Positions 47,992 to 56,832 of a DNA stretch of 64,000 nucleotides are shown piece after piece. The stretch comes from Pseudarthrobacter sp. NamE2 (GTDB lineage Bacteria > Actinomycetota > Actinomycetes > Actinomycetales > Micrococcaceae): positions 98,177-162,176 of the forward strand of contig NZ_VAHN01000010.1 of assembly GCF_005796205.1 (NCBI RefSeq), given 5' to 3'. How positions within the stretch are numbered: the first letter of the stretch is position 1; each line of letters starts with the position of its first letter. The translations under genes and the position numbers were made by a program. The notes under the pieces were generated by a model. That model was not told the DNA's origin. It saw nothing but the letters and a program-made list of their open reading frames with translations, and did no database searches.

Positions 47992-48408
47992 GTGGCCGTA
48001 AAGATTCGCCTTAAGCGCTTCGGCAAGATGCGCGCACCGTACTACCGCATCGTCGTCGCGGACTCACGCACCAAGCGTGACGGCCGCGCGATCGAGGAGA
48101 TCGGCAAGTACCACCCCACCGAAGAGCCCTCGTACATCGAGGTCAACTCCGAGCGTGCCCAGTACTGGCTGTCCGTCGGCGCCCAGCCGTCGGAGCAGGT
48201 TGCCGCGATCCTCAAGATCACCGGTGACTGGCAGAAGTTCAAGGGCCTGCCGGGCCAGGAAGGCACCCTCAAGACCAAGTCTGAGAAGGAAGCCTTCGTT
48301 GCCCCCGAGAAGGGCTCCGTAATCATCCCGGAGGCCATCACCAAGAAGGCAGCCAAGTCCGACGAGGCTCCGGCCGACGCCGAAGCAGAGACCACCGAGG
48401 CTGAGTAG
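47992..48408 (+). CDS. rpsP: 30S ribosomal protein S16
   Basis: S16 is a small-subunit assembly protein. The 138-residue product has the conserved [20 protein letters not shown] start and the KYHP region. A C-terminal tail of about 50 residues is rich in Lys, then Glu/Asp/Ala, longer than in E. coli and usual in actinobacteria. GTG 47992 is preferred; an earlier in-frame GTG at 47980 overlaps the GGAG ribosome binding site. The 200-bp region before it contains no gene, only a likely promoter (CACAAT near 47854) and leader. Confidence 0.95.
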   Translation: MAVKIRLKRFGKMRAPYYRIVVADSRTKRDGRAIEEIGKYHPTEEPSYIEVNSERAQYWLSVGAQPSEQVAAILKITGDWQKFKGLPGQEGTLKTKSEKEAFVAPEKGSVIIPEAITKKAAKSDEAPADAEAETTEAE

Positions 48409-48409
48409 T

Positions 48410-48652
48410 TTGCTGGCAGACGCGCTGGAGCACCTGGTCCGCGGAATTGTTGATTCCCCGGACGACGTCCAGGTCAGCTCGAAGAGCAACCGCCGCGGGG
48501 ATACCCTCGAGGTGCGTGTCCACCAGGACGACCTGGGACGGGTGATCGGCCGCCAGGGCCGCACGGCACGCGCGCTGCGCACTGTGGTGGCAGCCCTGGC
48601 AGGCGGCGAGCCGGTAAGGGTCGACGTCGTCGACACCGACCGCCGCCGCTGA
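48410..48652 (+). CDS. khpA: RNA-binding KH-domain protein KhpA
   Basis: An 80-residue single KH-domain protein. The core RVIGRQGRTARALRTVV contains the GxxG loop (GRQG) that binds single-stranded RNA. It follows the rpsP stop by 1 bp with a TTG start, so it is probably coupled to rpsP. KhpA forms an RNA chaperone with KhpB in Gram-positives. A strong hairpin lies just after it. Confidence 0.9.
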   Translation: MLADALEHLVRGIVDSPDDVQVSSKSNRRGDTLEVRVHQDDLGRVIGRQGRTARALRTVVAALAGGEPVRVDVVDTDRRR

Positions 48653-48676
48653 GCGCACGTCAGTATCAGTCTTTTG

Positions 48677-48718
48677 CTCCGGCCCCTCCACCGCAAGGTG
48701 GAGGGGCCGGAGTCTTTT
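48677..48718 (+). terminator. intrinsic terminator between khpA and rimM
   Basis: A perfect 16-bp stem (48677-48692 with 48697-48712) is capped by the GNRA loop GCAA and followed by TCTTTT. It lies inside a group of genes that are usually one operon, and would cut rpsP-khpA from rimM-trmD in part or in full. Confidence 0.88.
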
Positions 48719-48750
48719 CCGAACAACGTCCAATCCGAACAGAGGAACTT

Positions 48751-49299
48751 ATGCAGCTTCAGGTGGCCCGCATCGGCAAGCCCCATGGCATCCGGGGGGA
48801 AGTGACCGTCGAGGTCCTGACGGACGCTCCGGAGGACCGCTTCGTCCCGGGCACCGAGTTCGTCGTGGAACCTGCGTCCTCCGGTCCTCTGACCGTCCGC
48901 AGCGCCCGCTGGAACAAGGACATCCTGCTGCTCGGCTTTGAAGAAGTGGCGGACCGCAACCGGGCGGAGGCTTTGCGGGGGGCCCGGCTCTTCATCGAAA
49001 CCGGAGACCTTGACGAGGGCGACGATGACGAAGGCTGGTACGAGCACGAACTCGTCGGGCTTGAGGCGCGCGTAAGGGATGCGGTGGTGGGCAAGGTTAC
49101 CGCCCTGAACACCGCGCCCGCACAGGACCTGCTGATGGTCACCACACCTGACGGCGGGGAGATCCTGATCCCGTTCGTGGAACAGATCGTGCCCGAAGTC
49201 AACATCGAGGCCGGTTACATCCTCCTCACCCCGCCGGACGGACTTTTCGAATTGAACGCGGACGAAGCCTCCGCCCCGGAAAGCGAAGGCAGGGACTAG
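48751..49299 (+). CDS. rimM: ribosome maturation factor RimM
   Basis: RimM helps 30S head assembly near S19. The 182-residue protein has the N-terminal beta-barrel (RIGKPHGIRGEVTVEVLTD) and a C-terminal PRC-barrel (about residues 96-170, WYEHELVGLEARV and EILIPFVEQIV). AGAGGAA precedes the ATG. The trmD ATG follows its TAG directly, with no gap. Confidence 0.94.
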   Translation: MQLQVARIGKPHGIRGEVTVEVLTDAPEDRFVPGTEFVVEPASSGPLTVRSARWNKDILLLGFEEVADRNRAEALRGARLFIETGDLDEGDDDEGWYEHELVGLEARVRDAVVGKVTALNTAPAQDLLMVTTPDGGEILIPFVEQIVPEVNIEAGYILLTPPDGLFELNADEASAPESEGRD

Positions 49300-50094
49300 A
49301 TGCGGATCGACGTCGTCAGCATCTTTCCCGAGTACCTGGCCCCGCTGGAACTTTCGCTGATCGGCAAGGCCCGGCAGGACGGCATCCTTGACCTGCACGT
49401 CCACGACCTCCGTGCCTTCACCAGCGACAGGCACCGCACCGTGGACGACACCCCCTACGGCGGGGGCGCAGGCATGGTGATGAAGGCCGAACCGTGGGCG
49501 CAGGCACTGGCCGCCATCTTGGATGAACGCCCGGAAGGTGCGGGCAGGCCTGTGCTGATCGTGCCGTCCCCGGCGGGGGAGCGCTTCACCCAGGCCATGG
49601 CCCACGGGCTTGCCGAAGAAAGCCACCTGGCCTTCGCCTGCGGCCGTTATGAGGGCATCGACGAGCGGGTCATCGAATGGGCAGGCGAACACTTCGACGT
49701 GCGGCCGGTCAGCCTTGGCGACTACGTCCTCAACGGCGGGGAAGTGGCCGTCCTGGCCATCGTGGAAGCCGTAGGCCGGTTGCTCCCCGGGGTGGTGGGC
49801 AACCCTGAGTCGCTGGTGGAGGAGTCCCACTCGGACGGGCTCCTGGAGTACCCCGTGTACACCAAGCCGGCGGTGTGGCGGGAACGCGAGGTACCTGCCG
49901 TGCTGCTGAGCGGCAACCACGGCAAAATCGCCCAATGGCGCCGGCACGAGCAATTCCGCCGGACCGCCACCCGCCGCCCAGACCTCCTGGAGGGGTTCGA
50001 CGCCGGAAGCCTGGCACGTGCCGACCGCGCCGAACTTCAAAACCTGGGGTACGACGTCGTCGACGGCCGCCTCCGCCACCGGAGCGGGAATTAA
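49300..50094 (+). CDS. trmD: tRNA (guanosine(37)-N1)-methyltransferase
   Basis: TrmD methylates G37 next to the anticodon to prevent frameshifting. The 264-residue SPOUT protein shows [22 protein letters not shown], the knot region [11 protein letters not shown] and [11 protein letters not shown]. It is directly joined to rimM. The rplS promoter overlaps its stop. Confidence 0.95.
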   Translation: MRIDVVSIFPEYLAPLELSLIGKARQDGILDLHVHDLRAFTSDRHRTVDDTPYGGGAGMVMKAEPWAQALAAILDERPEGAGRPVLIVPSPAGERFTQAMAHGLAEESHLAFACGRYEGIDERVIEWAGEHFDVRPVSLGDYVLNGGEVAVLAIVEAVGRLLPGVVGNPESLVEESHSDGLLEYPVYTKPAVWREREVPAVLLSGNHGKIAQWRRHEQFRRTATRRPDLLEGFDAGSLARADRAELQNLGYDVVDGRLRHRSGN

Positions 50095-50120
50095 CCAATC
50101 CGTCCCGTATGGGGCATAAT
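50091..50120 (+). promoter_or_regulatory. putative rplS promoter and long leader
   Basis: TTAACC (50091-50096), 18 bp and CATAAT (50115-50120) form a likely promoter on the trmD stop. The next 180 bp before rplS contain no gene. They hold an inverted repeat CCGGCC (50183-50188) and GGCCGG (50206-50211), a possible structured leader. Confidence 0.5.
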
Positions 50121-50309
50121 TAATCCTTGTGTCTGCTGGGTCCGCGCCTGCCACAGGGGGAGCGAAACCAACAGCCTGACAACCGGCCCCGTCAACAATT
50201 GAAGCGGCCGGACCACTTAGCTTTCGGCAGCGACTTCCGGCGCCTGCGCCCGGGCTTTGCAGCCGTGACCCAAAGTGAATGACCTGTGGCGTTCACCAGG
50301 AGTGCAATC

Positions 50310-50672
50310 ATGCATATTCTCGATTCCGTAGATGCAGCTTCGCTGCGCACCGATGTTCCCGAGTTCCGCGCGGGTGACACCCTCAAGGTCCACGTGAACA
50401 TCATCGAAGGCAAGAACACGCGCGTCCAGGTGTTCCAGGGCTTCGTCATGGGCCGCCAGGGTGACGGCGTCCGCGAGACCTTCACGGTCCGCAAGGTCTC
50501 TTTCGGCGTCGGCGTTGAGCGTACCTTCCCGGTCCACTCCCCGATCATCGAAAAGATCGAAGTTGTCACCAAGGGTGACGTCCGCCGCGCCAAGCTGTAC
50601 TACATGCGTGGACTGCGCGGCAAGGCTGCGAAGATCAAGGAAAAGCGCGACTTCACCGCCGCTGCCAAGTAA
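50310..50672 (+). CDS. rplS: 50S ribosomal protein L19
   Basis: L19 lies at the subunit interface. The 120-residue protein has the family region [20 protein letters not shown] and ends [23 protein letters not shown] at 50298-50302 supports ATG 50310, not the earlier frame start at 50286. A terminator-like hairpin lies about 100 bp downstream, inside the next gene. Confidence 0.96.
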   Translation: MHILDSVDAASLRTDVPEFRAGDTLKVHVNIIEGKNTRVQVFQGFVMGRQGDGVRETFTVRKVSFGVGVERTFPVHSPIIEKIEVVTKGDVRRAKLYYMRGLRGKAAKIKEKRDFTAAAK

Positions 50673-50758
50673 GTCCCTTTTCGGACGTACGAAGGCTGGG
50701 CCGCAGCCGTATCCGGCCAGCGCCGGAGCCACTCAGCACCAGCGCCAGGATACGGACC

Positions 50759-51436
50759 ATGGACCAGACGAAACGCCAGCCCGCAGGAACGGGCTGGCGT
50801 TTTGCGTTACTGGCGCTGATTCTGGCCCTGGCGGTCAGCGGCTTGGTCCGGTCGCTGTGGCTGGACATCTATTTCATCCCGTCCGAATCGATGGAGCCCC
50901 TACTTGAAGGCGGGGACCGCATCCTGGTGTCCCGGACGGCCTTCGAATCCGGGCCCGTGCGGCGGGGCGATGTGGTGGTGTTCGACGGACGGGGCACCTT
51001 CGCGCCGCTCAACAGCGGGAAGGGACCCCTGCTTGACGCGGCCGCCGGAGTGACCCAGTGGCTGGGCATCACCGGCAGCGACACCACCTACGTGAAACGG
51101 GTCATTGGAGTAGCCGGGGACACCGTCATCTGCTGCGACGCAGAAGGAAAAATCACCGTGAACGGTGAACCGCTGGAGGAGCCATACCTGTTCGCCGGCG
51201 ACGCCCCCAGCACACAAAAATTCAGCGCCCTGGTTCCGGAAGGACGGCTGTGGCTGATGGGCGACCACCGTTCCCTGTCCGCTGACTCCCGCAGCCTGCT
51301 GGGCGCACCGGGCGGCGGCATGGTGCCCGTGGATCGCGTCATCGGACGTCCGGTCCAGATCATCTGGCCGCTTGATAGATTTGCTGCAGTACCGCGGCCG
51401 CCTGCCGCGGAACCAAACACACAGAACGGACAGTAG
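50759..51436 (+). CDS. lepB: signal peptidase I, first copy
   Basis: A 225-residue membrane protease that removes signal peptides outside the membrane. One N-terminal helix (about residues 15-35) leads into FIPSESMEP with the catalytic serine, and the catalytic lysine is in TYVKRVIG. The signature GDHRSLSADSR is complete. Unusual: codons 5-15 form a perfect hairpin followed by TTTT, that is, a terminator inside the reading frame. A second lepB gene starts directly after its stop. Confidence 0.92.
   Translation: MDQTKRQPAGTGWRFALLALILALAVSGLVRSLWLDIYFIPSESMEPLLEGGDRILVSRTAFESGPVRRGDVVVFDGRGTFAPLNSGKGPLLDAAAGVTQWLGITGSDTTYVKRVIGVAGDTVICCDAEGKITVNGEPLEEPYLFAGDAPSTQKFSALVPEGRLWLMGDHRSLSADSRSLLGAPGGGMVPVDRVIGRPVQIIWPLDRFAAVPRPPAAEPNTQNGQ
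50771..50803 (+). terminator. terminator hairpin within the start of lepB
   Basis: The arms AAACGCCAGCCCG (50771-50783) and CGGGCTGGCGTTT (50790-50802) pair over 13 bp around a 6-nt loop, with TTTT at 50800-50803. It would end the rplS transcript only after the lepB start codon, so it may also attenuate lepB. Confidence 0.8.
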
Positions 51437-52258
51437 ATGCCCGAGAACCACCCGCGGACACCGGAACCCCGTCCTGACGGCGCTTCCGGGACCCCCGCAA
51501 GCCAGGACCGGGAGGCAGCCGCCCCGGCTGACGACCGTGATGCGCCCGCGGAAACCCGTTCCGCTGCCAGGGCGGCCGGAAAGGAGTCCGGCAGCCAGGT
51601 GTTCGCCTGGCTGAAGGAGATCGCCACGGTGGTGGTCATCGCGGTCGTCCTGTCCTTCCTGATCAAGACATTCCTGTTCCGGGCGTTCTTCATCCCGTCC
51701 GAATCCATGGTGAACACGCTTGACGTGGATGACCGTATCTTCGTCAACCTGCTCGTGCCTGAACCGTTTTCGCTCAGCCGCGGGGACATCGTGGTCTTCC
51801 GCGACACCAAGGGCTGGCTCCCGCCCGTTGAGGAAAAAGGACTAGGGCCGTTCACGTGGGTGCAGGACGGACTGACATTCGTCGGACTGCTTCCCGACAA
51901 CTCCGAACAACACCTGGTCAAGAGGGTCATCGGGCTGCCCGGCGACCACGTGGTGTGCTGCGACGCCGGCGGTAAACTGACCATCAACGGAACCGCGATT
52001 GACGAAAGCTACATCAATCCCGCCGAAGTTCCGCAAGTCCGGAATTTCGACGTCGTTGTGCCCGAAGGGAAGGTGTGGGTGATGGGTGACAACCGCAACC
52101 ACTCCGCCGACTCCCGCGCCCACATGGACTCCGACGGCGGCTTTATAGACCTCGACGATCTTGAGGGCAAGGCCGCTGTCATCGCCTGGCCGCTCAGCCG
52201 GATCACCACCCTGGATAACTACCCGGACGTATTCCGGGACGTACCGGCGGCTCCCTGA
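51437..52258 (+). CDS. signal peptidase I, second copy
   Basis: A 273-residue paralogue of the preceding gene. An acidic and Pro-rich cytosolic tail (residues 1-50) precedes a transmembrane helix (about 58-80). The catalytic serine is in FIPSESMVN and the lysine in [11 protein letters not shown], and [12 protein letters not shown] is intact. An insertion of about 40 residues between the serine and lysine regions contains [11 protein letters not shown]. It starts 1 base after the first copy ends, and rnhB follows after 2 bp. Confidence 0.92.
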   Translation: MPENHPRTPEPRPDGASGTPASQDREAAAPADDRDAPAETRSAARAAGKESGSQVFAWLKEIATVVVIAVVLSFLIKTFLFRAFFIPSESMVNTLDVDDRIFVNLLVPEPFSLSRGDIVVFRDTKGWLPPVEEKGLGPFTWVQDGLTFVGLLPDNSEQHLVKRVIGLPGDHVVCCDAGGKLTINGTAIDESYINPAEVPQVRNFDVVVPEGKVWVMGDNRNHSADSRAHMDSDGGFIDLDDLEGKAAVIAWPLSRITTLDNYPDVFRDVPAAP

Positions 52259-52260
52259 CC

Positions 52261-53163
52261 ATGTCTCCGGCAGTAAAGGCCAGTCCGGCCAAGGCGACAC
52301 CGGCGCGCTCCCGTTCCGGCTCGTCAAAGGTGCCCGCCTCCCGCACCGCACCTACGCTGCGGCACGAGCGGACCTTTAAGGCGCAGGGCGTACGGTACCT
52401 TGCCGGTGTGGACGAGGTGGGGCGCGGTGCCCTGGCCGGTCCCGTGAGTGTGGGCATCGCCGTCGTGGACCTTGAGCGCCAGAAGCCGCTGGCAGGGGTG
52501 CGGGACAGCAAACTCCTGGCCCCCGCCGAGCGCGAGCGGCTGGATCCGCTGGTCCGACGGTGGAGCGTAGCGGCGGCGGTAGGGCACGCCAGTGCACAGG
52601 AAATTGACGCTATCGGCATAATCGCCGCGCTCCGCCTGGCAGGTACCCGTGCGTGGCAGGAAGTCCTCGCAGCAGGCGTCACGCCGGACCTGGTCCTGCT
52701 TGATGGAAACCACAACTGGCTGTCTCCTGCAGACCAACTGTCCCTGTTCGACCCGCCGGCCGTGGAAGTCAGCTGTGACGCCCCGGTGCACACGAAAATC
52801 AAGGCGGACATGCAGTGCCTGAGCGTGGCTGCCGCCAGCGTCATCGCCAAGGTGGAACGGGACAGGACCATGCGGGAACTGCACGCGGAGTACCCCGGCT
52901 TTGGTTGGGACATCAACAAGGGCTACGCGACGGCGTCGCACCGGGACGCGCTGCGCACCGCCGGGCCCACCCCCTACCACCGCGTCAGCTGGCGCCTCCT
53001 GGGCGGGGACCTGCTGGATGCTGATGAAGTGGACGGCGCGGACCTGGACGCTGATGACGTGGACGGCGCGGACCTGGACGCTGCCGACTTGGAGGCTGCC
53101 AACCTCGATGGGGGACTGGAAGACGGCGGCCCTGCCCGCAGTGAACGCTCAGTCCCGGACTGA
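52261..53163 (+). CDS. rnhB: ribonuclease HII with a repeat-bearing C-terminal tail
   Basis: RNase HII removes ribonucleotides from DNA. The catalytic core is typical: [17 protein letters not shown] with the first acidic residues, LLDGNHNW, and AKVERDRTM. It ends near residue 246. A tail of about 54 acidic residues follows, built of five-residue units such as [10 protein letters not shown] and ANLDG, close to the pentapeptide-repeat pattern A(D/N)LxX. The tail is encoded partly by a 30-bp tandem duplication. The N-terminus also has an extra basic 35-residue stretch. Confidence 0.93.
   Translation: MSPAVKASPAKATPARSRSGSSKVPASRTAPTLRHERTFKAQGVRYLAGVDEVGRGALAGPVSVGIAVVDLERQKPLAGVRDSKLLAPAERERLDPLVRRWSVAAAVGHASAQEIDAIGIIAALRLAGTRAWQEVLAAGVTPDLVLLDGNHNWLSPADQLSLFDPPAVEVSCDAPVHTKIKADMQCLSVAAASVIAKVERDRTMRELHAEYPGFGWDINKGYATASHRDALRTAGPTPYHRVSWRLLGGDLLDADEVDGADLDADDVDGADLDAADLEAANLDGGLEDGGPARSERSVPD
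53020..53079 (+). repeat. two tandem 30-bp repeats in rnhB
   Basis: Units 53020-53049 and 53050-53079 are identical except for one base (A or C in the ninth position). Each encodes ten residues, so the frame is kept. It is a likely site of repeat-number variation between strains. Confidence 0.85.
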
Positions 53164-53212
53164 CACTGTCAGCCCGGCGCCCCCGGCAGGGGAGATGGTG
53201 CAAGATGGAAGC

Positions 53213-53539
53213 ATGAGTGCTGAAGATCTTGAAAACTATGAAACCGACATGGAGCTGCAGCTCTACCGTGAATACCGGGACGTCGTCGGGCTCTTCAGCT
53301 ACGTCGTCGAAACTGAACGCCGCTTCTACCTGGCCAACCATGTGGACCTGCAGGCCCGCAGCGCCGATGGCGAAGTGTATTTCGACCTGACACTGCAGGA
53401 CGCCTGGGTATGGGACGTCTACCGCTCCGCACGGTTCGTGAAGAGCGTTCGCGTCCTCACGTTCAAGGACGTCAACGTCGAAGAACTTCCACGGAACGAG
53501 GAACTGGCCATGCCCAAGGACGTGGACCTGGGCAATTAG
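53213..53539 (+). CDS. DUF2469 family protein
   Basis: A 108-residue acidic protein of the actinobacterial DUF2469 family, recognised by its start MSAEDLENYETDMELQLYRE and by its position between rnhB and yraN. No catalytic motif or membrane segment is seen. ATG 53213 is used; the longer frame back to 52901 only shadows rnhB. Function is not known. The 108 bp after it contain no gene and no clear signal. Confidence 0.88.
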   Translation: MSAEDLENYETDMELQLYREYRDVVGLFSYVVETERRFYLANHVDLQARSADGEVYFDLTLQDAWVWDVYRSARFVKSVRVLTFKDVNVEELPRNEELAMPKDVDLGN

Positions 53540-53647
53540 CCTGAGCCGGGTGCCCACTTTTCCTCCACACGGCGCCCCATCCACATAGGGATACAGCTCC
53601 CTGTCCTTCGCGACCACCCGGCAGCAGGCTGGTTGCGGAGGTAGAAC

Positions 53648-54004
53648 ATGAAATCGAAAGACCTGTTGGGCAGGCACGGCGAGCAGCTTGCCGCCGGTTA
53701 CCTTGAATCCCTGGGCATGCTGGTGGTGGAACGCAACTGGCGTTGCCTTGAGGGCGAGATAGACATCGTGGCGTTCGACGGCGATGCCCTGGTGATCGCG
53801 GAAGTAAAGACACGCCGCTCCCTTGATTACGGCCATCCCTTCGAAGCTGTGGGAGCGGAAAAACTCGCCCGGCTGCACCGGCTTGGTTCGGCGTGGTGCC
53901 GCGATCGTGAACTGCGGATGCCGCTGCGGCGCGTGGACGTCATCGCTGTCATTGACGACGGCGGGGGGACGCCCGTGGTGGAGCACCTCAAGGGGGTGGG
54001 GTAA
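53648..54004 (+). CDS. UPF0102 (YraN) family endonuclease-like protein
   Basis: A 118-residue protein of the YraN family with a restriction-endonuclease-like core. The catalytic pattern appears as EGEIDIVAFDG followed by IAEVKTRRS (E, D, ExK). GGAGG sits 7 bp before the ATG. The family is fixed upstream of comM-dprA in actinobacteria, as here, which suggests a role with incoming or damaged DNA. The comM start follows the TAA without a gap. Confidence 0.88.
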   Translation: MKSKDLLGRHGEQLAAGYLESLGMLVVERNWRCLEGEIDIVAFDGDALVIAEVKTRRSLDYGHPFEAVGAEKLARLHRLGSAWCRDRELRMPLRRVDVIAVIDDGGGTPVVEHLKGVG

Positions 54005-55546
54005 GTGGCACTGGGACGCACCTACTCCATTGCGCTGGTCGGGCTGAACGGCTACGTGGTGGAGGTCGAGGCGGACATTGGCCAGACCCTTCCGGCGTTC
54101 ATCATCCTGGGACTGCCGGATGCCTCCCTGAACGAGGCGAAGGAACGGATCCGGTCCGCCGCGAAGAACTCAGGCATCCCGTTGAGCCGGAGGAAGATCA
54201 CCGCCAACCTCATTCCTGCCTCACTGCCCAAGCGCGGCTCCGGCTTCGACCTTGCCGTCACCATGGCCGTACTCCGGGCCGCCAACGACATCAAACCCAC
54301 GGGCCGTACCGTGTTCATCGCAGAACTCGGGCTGGACGGGCGGCTCCGTCCGGTGCGAGGCATCCTACCGGCCGTTATGGCCTCTGTGCAGGCAGGGTAT
54401 CCGGAAATCGTGGTGGCGCAGGCAAACCTGGCCGAGGCGTCACTGGTACCCGGGGCAATGGTGCGGGGATACCGTACCCTCGCGAGGCTGGCGCTGGATT
54501 TCGGTGCCGATCCCCAGGACCTTGCCCTGGACTTTGAGCCCGACGATGAGGAGGAGGACGACGGGCCAGCCGACATAACGGCCTTCCCCGACATGGCGGA
54601 CGTATCGGGGCAAGCAGATGCCCGGCACGCCCTGGAGGTTGCCGCGGCGGGCGCACACCACCTGCTGCTGACCGGCCCGCCCGGCGCCGGCAAGACCATG
54701 CTGGCGGAGCGTTTGCCCGGCCTGCTGCCGGATCTTGGCGACCAGGAATCGATGGAAGTCACTGCCATCCACTCCCTCTGCGGGCTCCCGTCGTCGTCAG
54801 TGCAGCTTCTACGCAGGCCGCCCTTTGAGAACCCGCACCATTCCGCCACGGCGGCTGCCATCATCGGGGGCGGGTCGGGGCTGCCCAGGCCGGGGGCGGC
54901 GTCCCGGGCACACCGGGGAGTCCTGTTCCTGGATGAGGCGCCGGAGTATGAACGCCGGGTCCTGGACGCCCTCCGGCAGCCACTGGAAGGCGGAGAACTG
55001 GTGATCCACAGGTCAGCAGGGACCGCCGCCTACCCTGCCCGCTTCCAACTGGTGCTTGCTGCAAATCCCTGCCCGTGCGGAAAAGCATCGGGGAAGGGGC
55101 TGGAGTGCACCTGCACCCCGGTCATGCGCCGGCGCTACTTTGCCAGGCTGTCCGGACCCCTGCTCGACCGGGTGGACATCCAGCTTCAGGTCGAACGGGT
55201 GTCACTTGCTGAATTCGGCCAGGCCGGGGCGGAGGAGGACACCGCGTCCGTTGCACGGCGGGTGCGCGACGCCCGCTGCCGGCAGCTTGACCGGCTCCAG
55301 GCGTTTGGGCTGGAAACCAATTCGCAGGTGCCGGGCCGGATCCTGCGCGGCGAACTGCGGCTTGCGCCCGCCGCCACCCGGATCCTGGACCGATCCCTGG
55401 AGCGAGGGGTACTCACCGCCCGGGGCTACGACCGGGTGCTTCGGCTGGCGTGGACCATCGCTGATCTGGCGCACCGGGACACGCCGGATGCGAACGATAT
55501 CGGACAGGCCCTGGGCCTGCGCCAGTCTGCGGTGGCAGCGGCATGA
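54005..55546 (+). CDS. YifB/ComM family Mg chelatase-like AAA+ ATPase
   Basis: A 513-residue ATPase. The N-terminal Lon-protease-like domain (about residues 20-170, with GLPDASLNEAKERIRSA) is followed by the Mg-chelatase AAA+ domain. Walker A is TGPPGAGKTM near 220, Walker B is VLFLDEAPEY near 310, and the cysteine-rich CPCG/CTCTP segment is near 360. In naturally competent bacteria ComM is a branch-migration helicase for integrating donor DNA. The start is GTG 54005; dprA overlaps its stop by 4 bp. Confidence 0.92.
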   Translation: MALGRTYSIALVGLNGYVVEVEADIGQTLPAFIILGLPDASLNEAKERIRSAAKNSGIPLSRRKITANLIPASLPKRGSGFDLAVTMAVLRAANDIKPTGRTVFIAELGLDGRLRPVRGILPAVMASVQAGYPEIVVAQANLAEASLVPGAMVRGYRTLARLALDFGADPQDLALDFEPDDEEEDDGPADITAFPDMADVSGQADARHALEVAAAGAHHLLLTGPPGAGKTMLAERLPGLLPDLGDQESMEVTAIHSLCGLPSSSVQLLRRPPFENPHHSATAAAIIGGGSGLPRPGAASRAHRGVLFLDEAPEYERRVLDALRQPLEGGELVIHRSAGTAAYPARFQLVLAANPCPCGKASGKGLECTCTPVMRRRYFARLSGPLLDRVDIQLQVERVSLAEFGQAGAEEDTASVARRVRDARCRQLDRLQAFGLETNSQVPGRILRGELRLAPAATRILDRSLERGVLTARGYDRVLRLAWTIADLAHRDTPDANDIGQALGLRQSAVAAA

Positions 55547-56742
55547 GCCAGGCAACCATGGACAGGGAACGGTTGGCCAGGGCGGCGCTGTCCCGGCTGA
55601 TGGAGCCGCAGGACGCTGCCGGCCTTGCGCTCGTTCATGTGGCGGGTGCCGTCGATGCCCTCGGCATCGCCACCGGTGAGTTGAAGCCGGGGTCCGGTCT
55701 CGAGCGGGACATCACTGCGCTCCTCGCGGACCACGGCCCGTCGCCGGGTTGGACAGGTCTTGCCGCGGCGCTAAAACGCTGGCAGCCGCGGATTCCGGAG
55801 CTGGCGCCGGAACGCGACCTGGCCACCATGGCACGGCTGGGTGGCCGGCTTATCGTGCCCTCTGACGAACTGTGGCCGGGCCAATTATCCGACCTCGGGA
55901 TCCAGGAACCCATCTGCCTGTGGTGGCGCGGCCAGGAACAGCCGCTTCCCGGAGCGGACAGCTGCATCGCGCTGGTTGGATCCCGGGACAGCACTAGCTA
56001 CGGGGCATCAGTCACCGGAGACTTCGCCTACTCGCTGGCACAGCGCGGATATACCGTGGTGTCCGGCGGAGCATACGGCATCGACGCCCATGCCCACCGT
56101 GCAGCACTGGCCGGAGGTTCCGGCGCCATTCCTACGATCGCGGTCATGGCAGGGGGCGTGGACCGGTACTACCCCTCCGGAAATGAGGACCTCCTGAGGG
56201 CCGTCGGCAACCAGGGGGCCGTGCTGGCCGAAGTGCCCCCGGGCTCAGCCCCAACCCGGTACCGTTTCCTGCAGCGGAACCGGTTGATCGCAGCCCTGTC
56301 CGCGGTGACAGTGGTGGTCGAGGCGCGGTGGCGTTCCGGGGCACTCAACACGGCCCATCATGCAGAAACCCTGGGGCGGGCGGTTGGCGCAGTGCCCGGT
56401 TCCGTCCACAGCGCAAACTCCGCCGGGTGCCACCGTCTTCTTCGCGATGGGGGAGCTGTCTGCGTTACCGATGCTGCCGAAATCGTGGAACTGGCCTCGC
56501 CGAGCGGGGTTTCGCTACCTGGGCAGCGCCAGGCCGCTGCCCAGGTCCAGGACGGGCTGACCCTTGAGGACCTGATCCTTCTGGACGCGCTGCCGCTCAG
56601 GTCAACCACGTCCATCGAAAAGCTTTCCGCGGTTGCCGGCCTGGGACAGGAGTCGGTGCGGGCCGGACTCGGGAGGCTGGGCCTGCTCGGCCTGGCCGTA
56701 TCGGAGCGGGGCGGCTGGAAACGGGGCAAGGGGTCGGTGTGA
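55543..56742 (+). CDS. dprA: DNA-processing protein DprA
   Basis: DprA protects incoming single-stranded DNA and loads RecA during transformation. The 399-residue protein has the Rossmann-type core with IALVGSRDSTSYG, VSGGAYGIDAHAHRAAL and RNRLIAALS. A C-terminal winged-helix part (about residues 335-399) completes it. ATG 55543 is in an ATGA overlap with the comM-like gene, so yraN, comM and dprA are one unit. No com pilus genes are in the window. Confidence 0.93.
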   Translation: MSQATMDRERLARAALSRLMEPQDAAGLALVHVAGAVDALGIATGELKPGSGLERDITALLADHGPSPGWTGLAAALKRWQPRIPELAPERDLATMARLGGRLIVPSDELWPGQLSDLGIQEPICLWWRGQEQPLPGADSCIALVGSRDSTSYGASVTGDFAYSLAQRGYTVVSGGAYGIDAHAHRAALAGGSGAIPTIAVMAGGVDRYYPSGNEDLLRAVGNQGAVLAEVPPGSAPTRYRFLQRNRLIAALSAVTVVVEARWRSGALNTAHHAETLGRAVGAVPGSVHSANSAGCHRLLRDGGAVCVTDAAEIVELASPSGVSLPGQRQAAAQVQDGLTLEDLILLDALPLRSTTSIEKLSAVAGLGQESVRAGLGRLGLLGLAVSERGGWKRGKGSV

Positions 56743-56832
56743 CCGGCAGCCCGGGGCCAAGTACCTGCTGCACGGGACCGTGTCGGCTCCCGCTTCAGGG
56801 ACCAACACTGCGACAGTTAAGGAGTGGAAAAT

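Noticed and set aside
48064..50154. 696-codon minus-strand frame across rpsP, khpA, rimM and trmD
   Set aside because: It is antisense to four conserved ribosome-related genes and has no motif of its own.
53020..53079. The 30-bp repeat pair as a CRISPR or minisatellite locus
   Set aside because: There are only two units without spacers, and they keep the rnhB reading frame.
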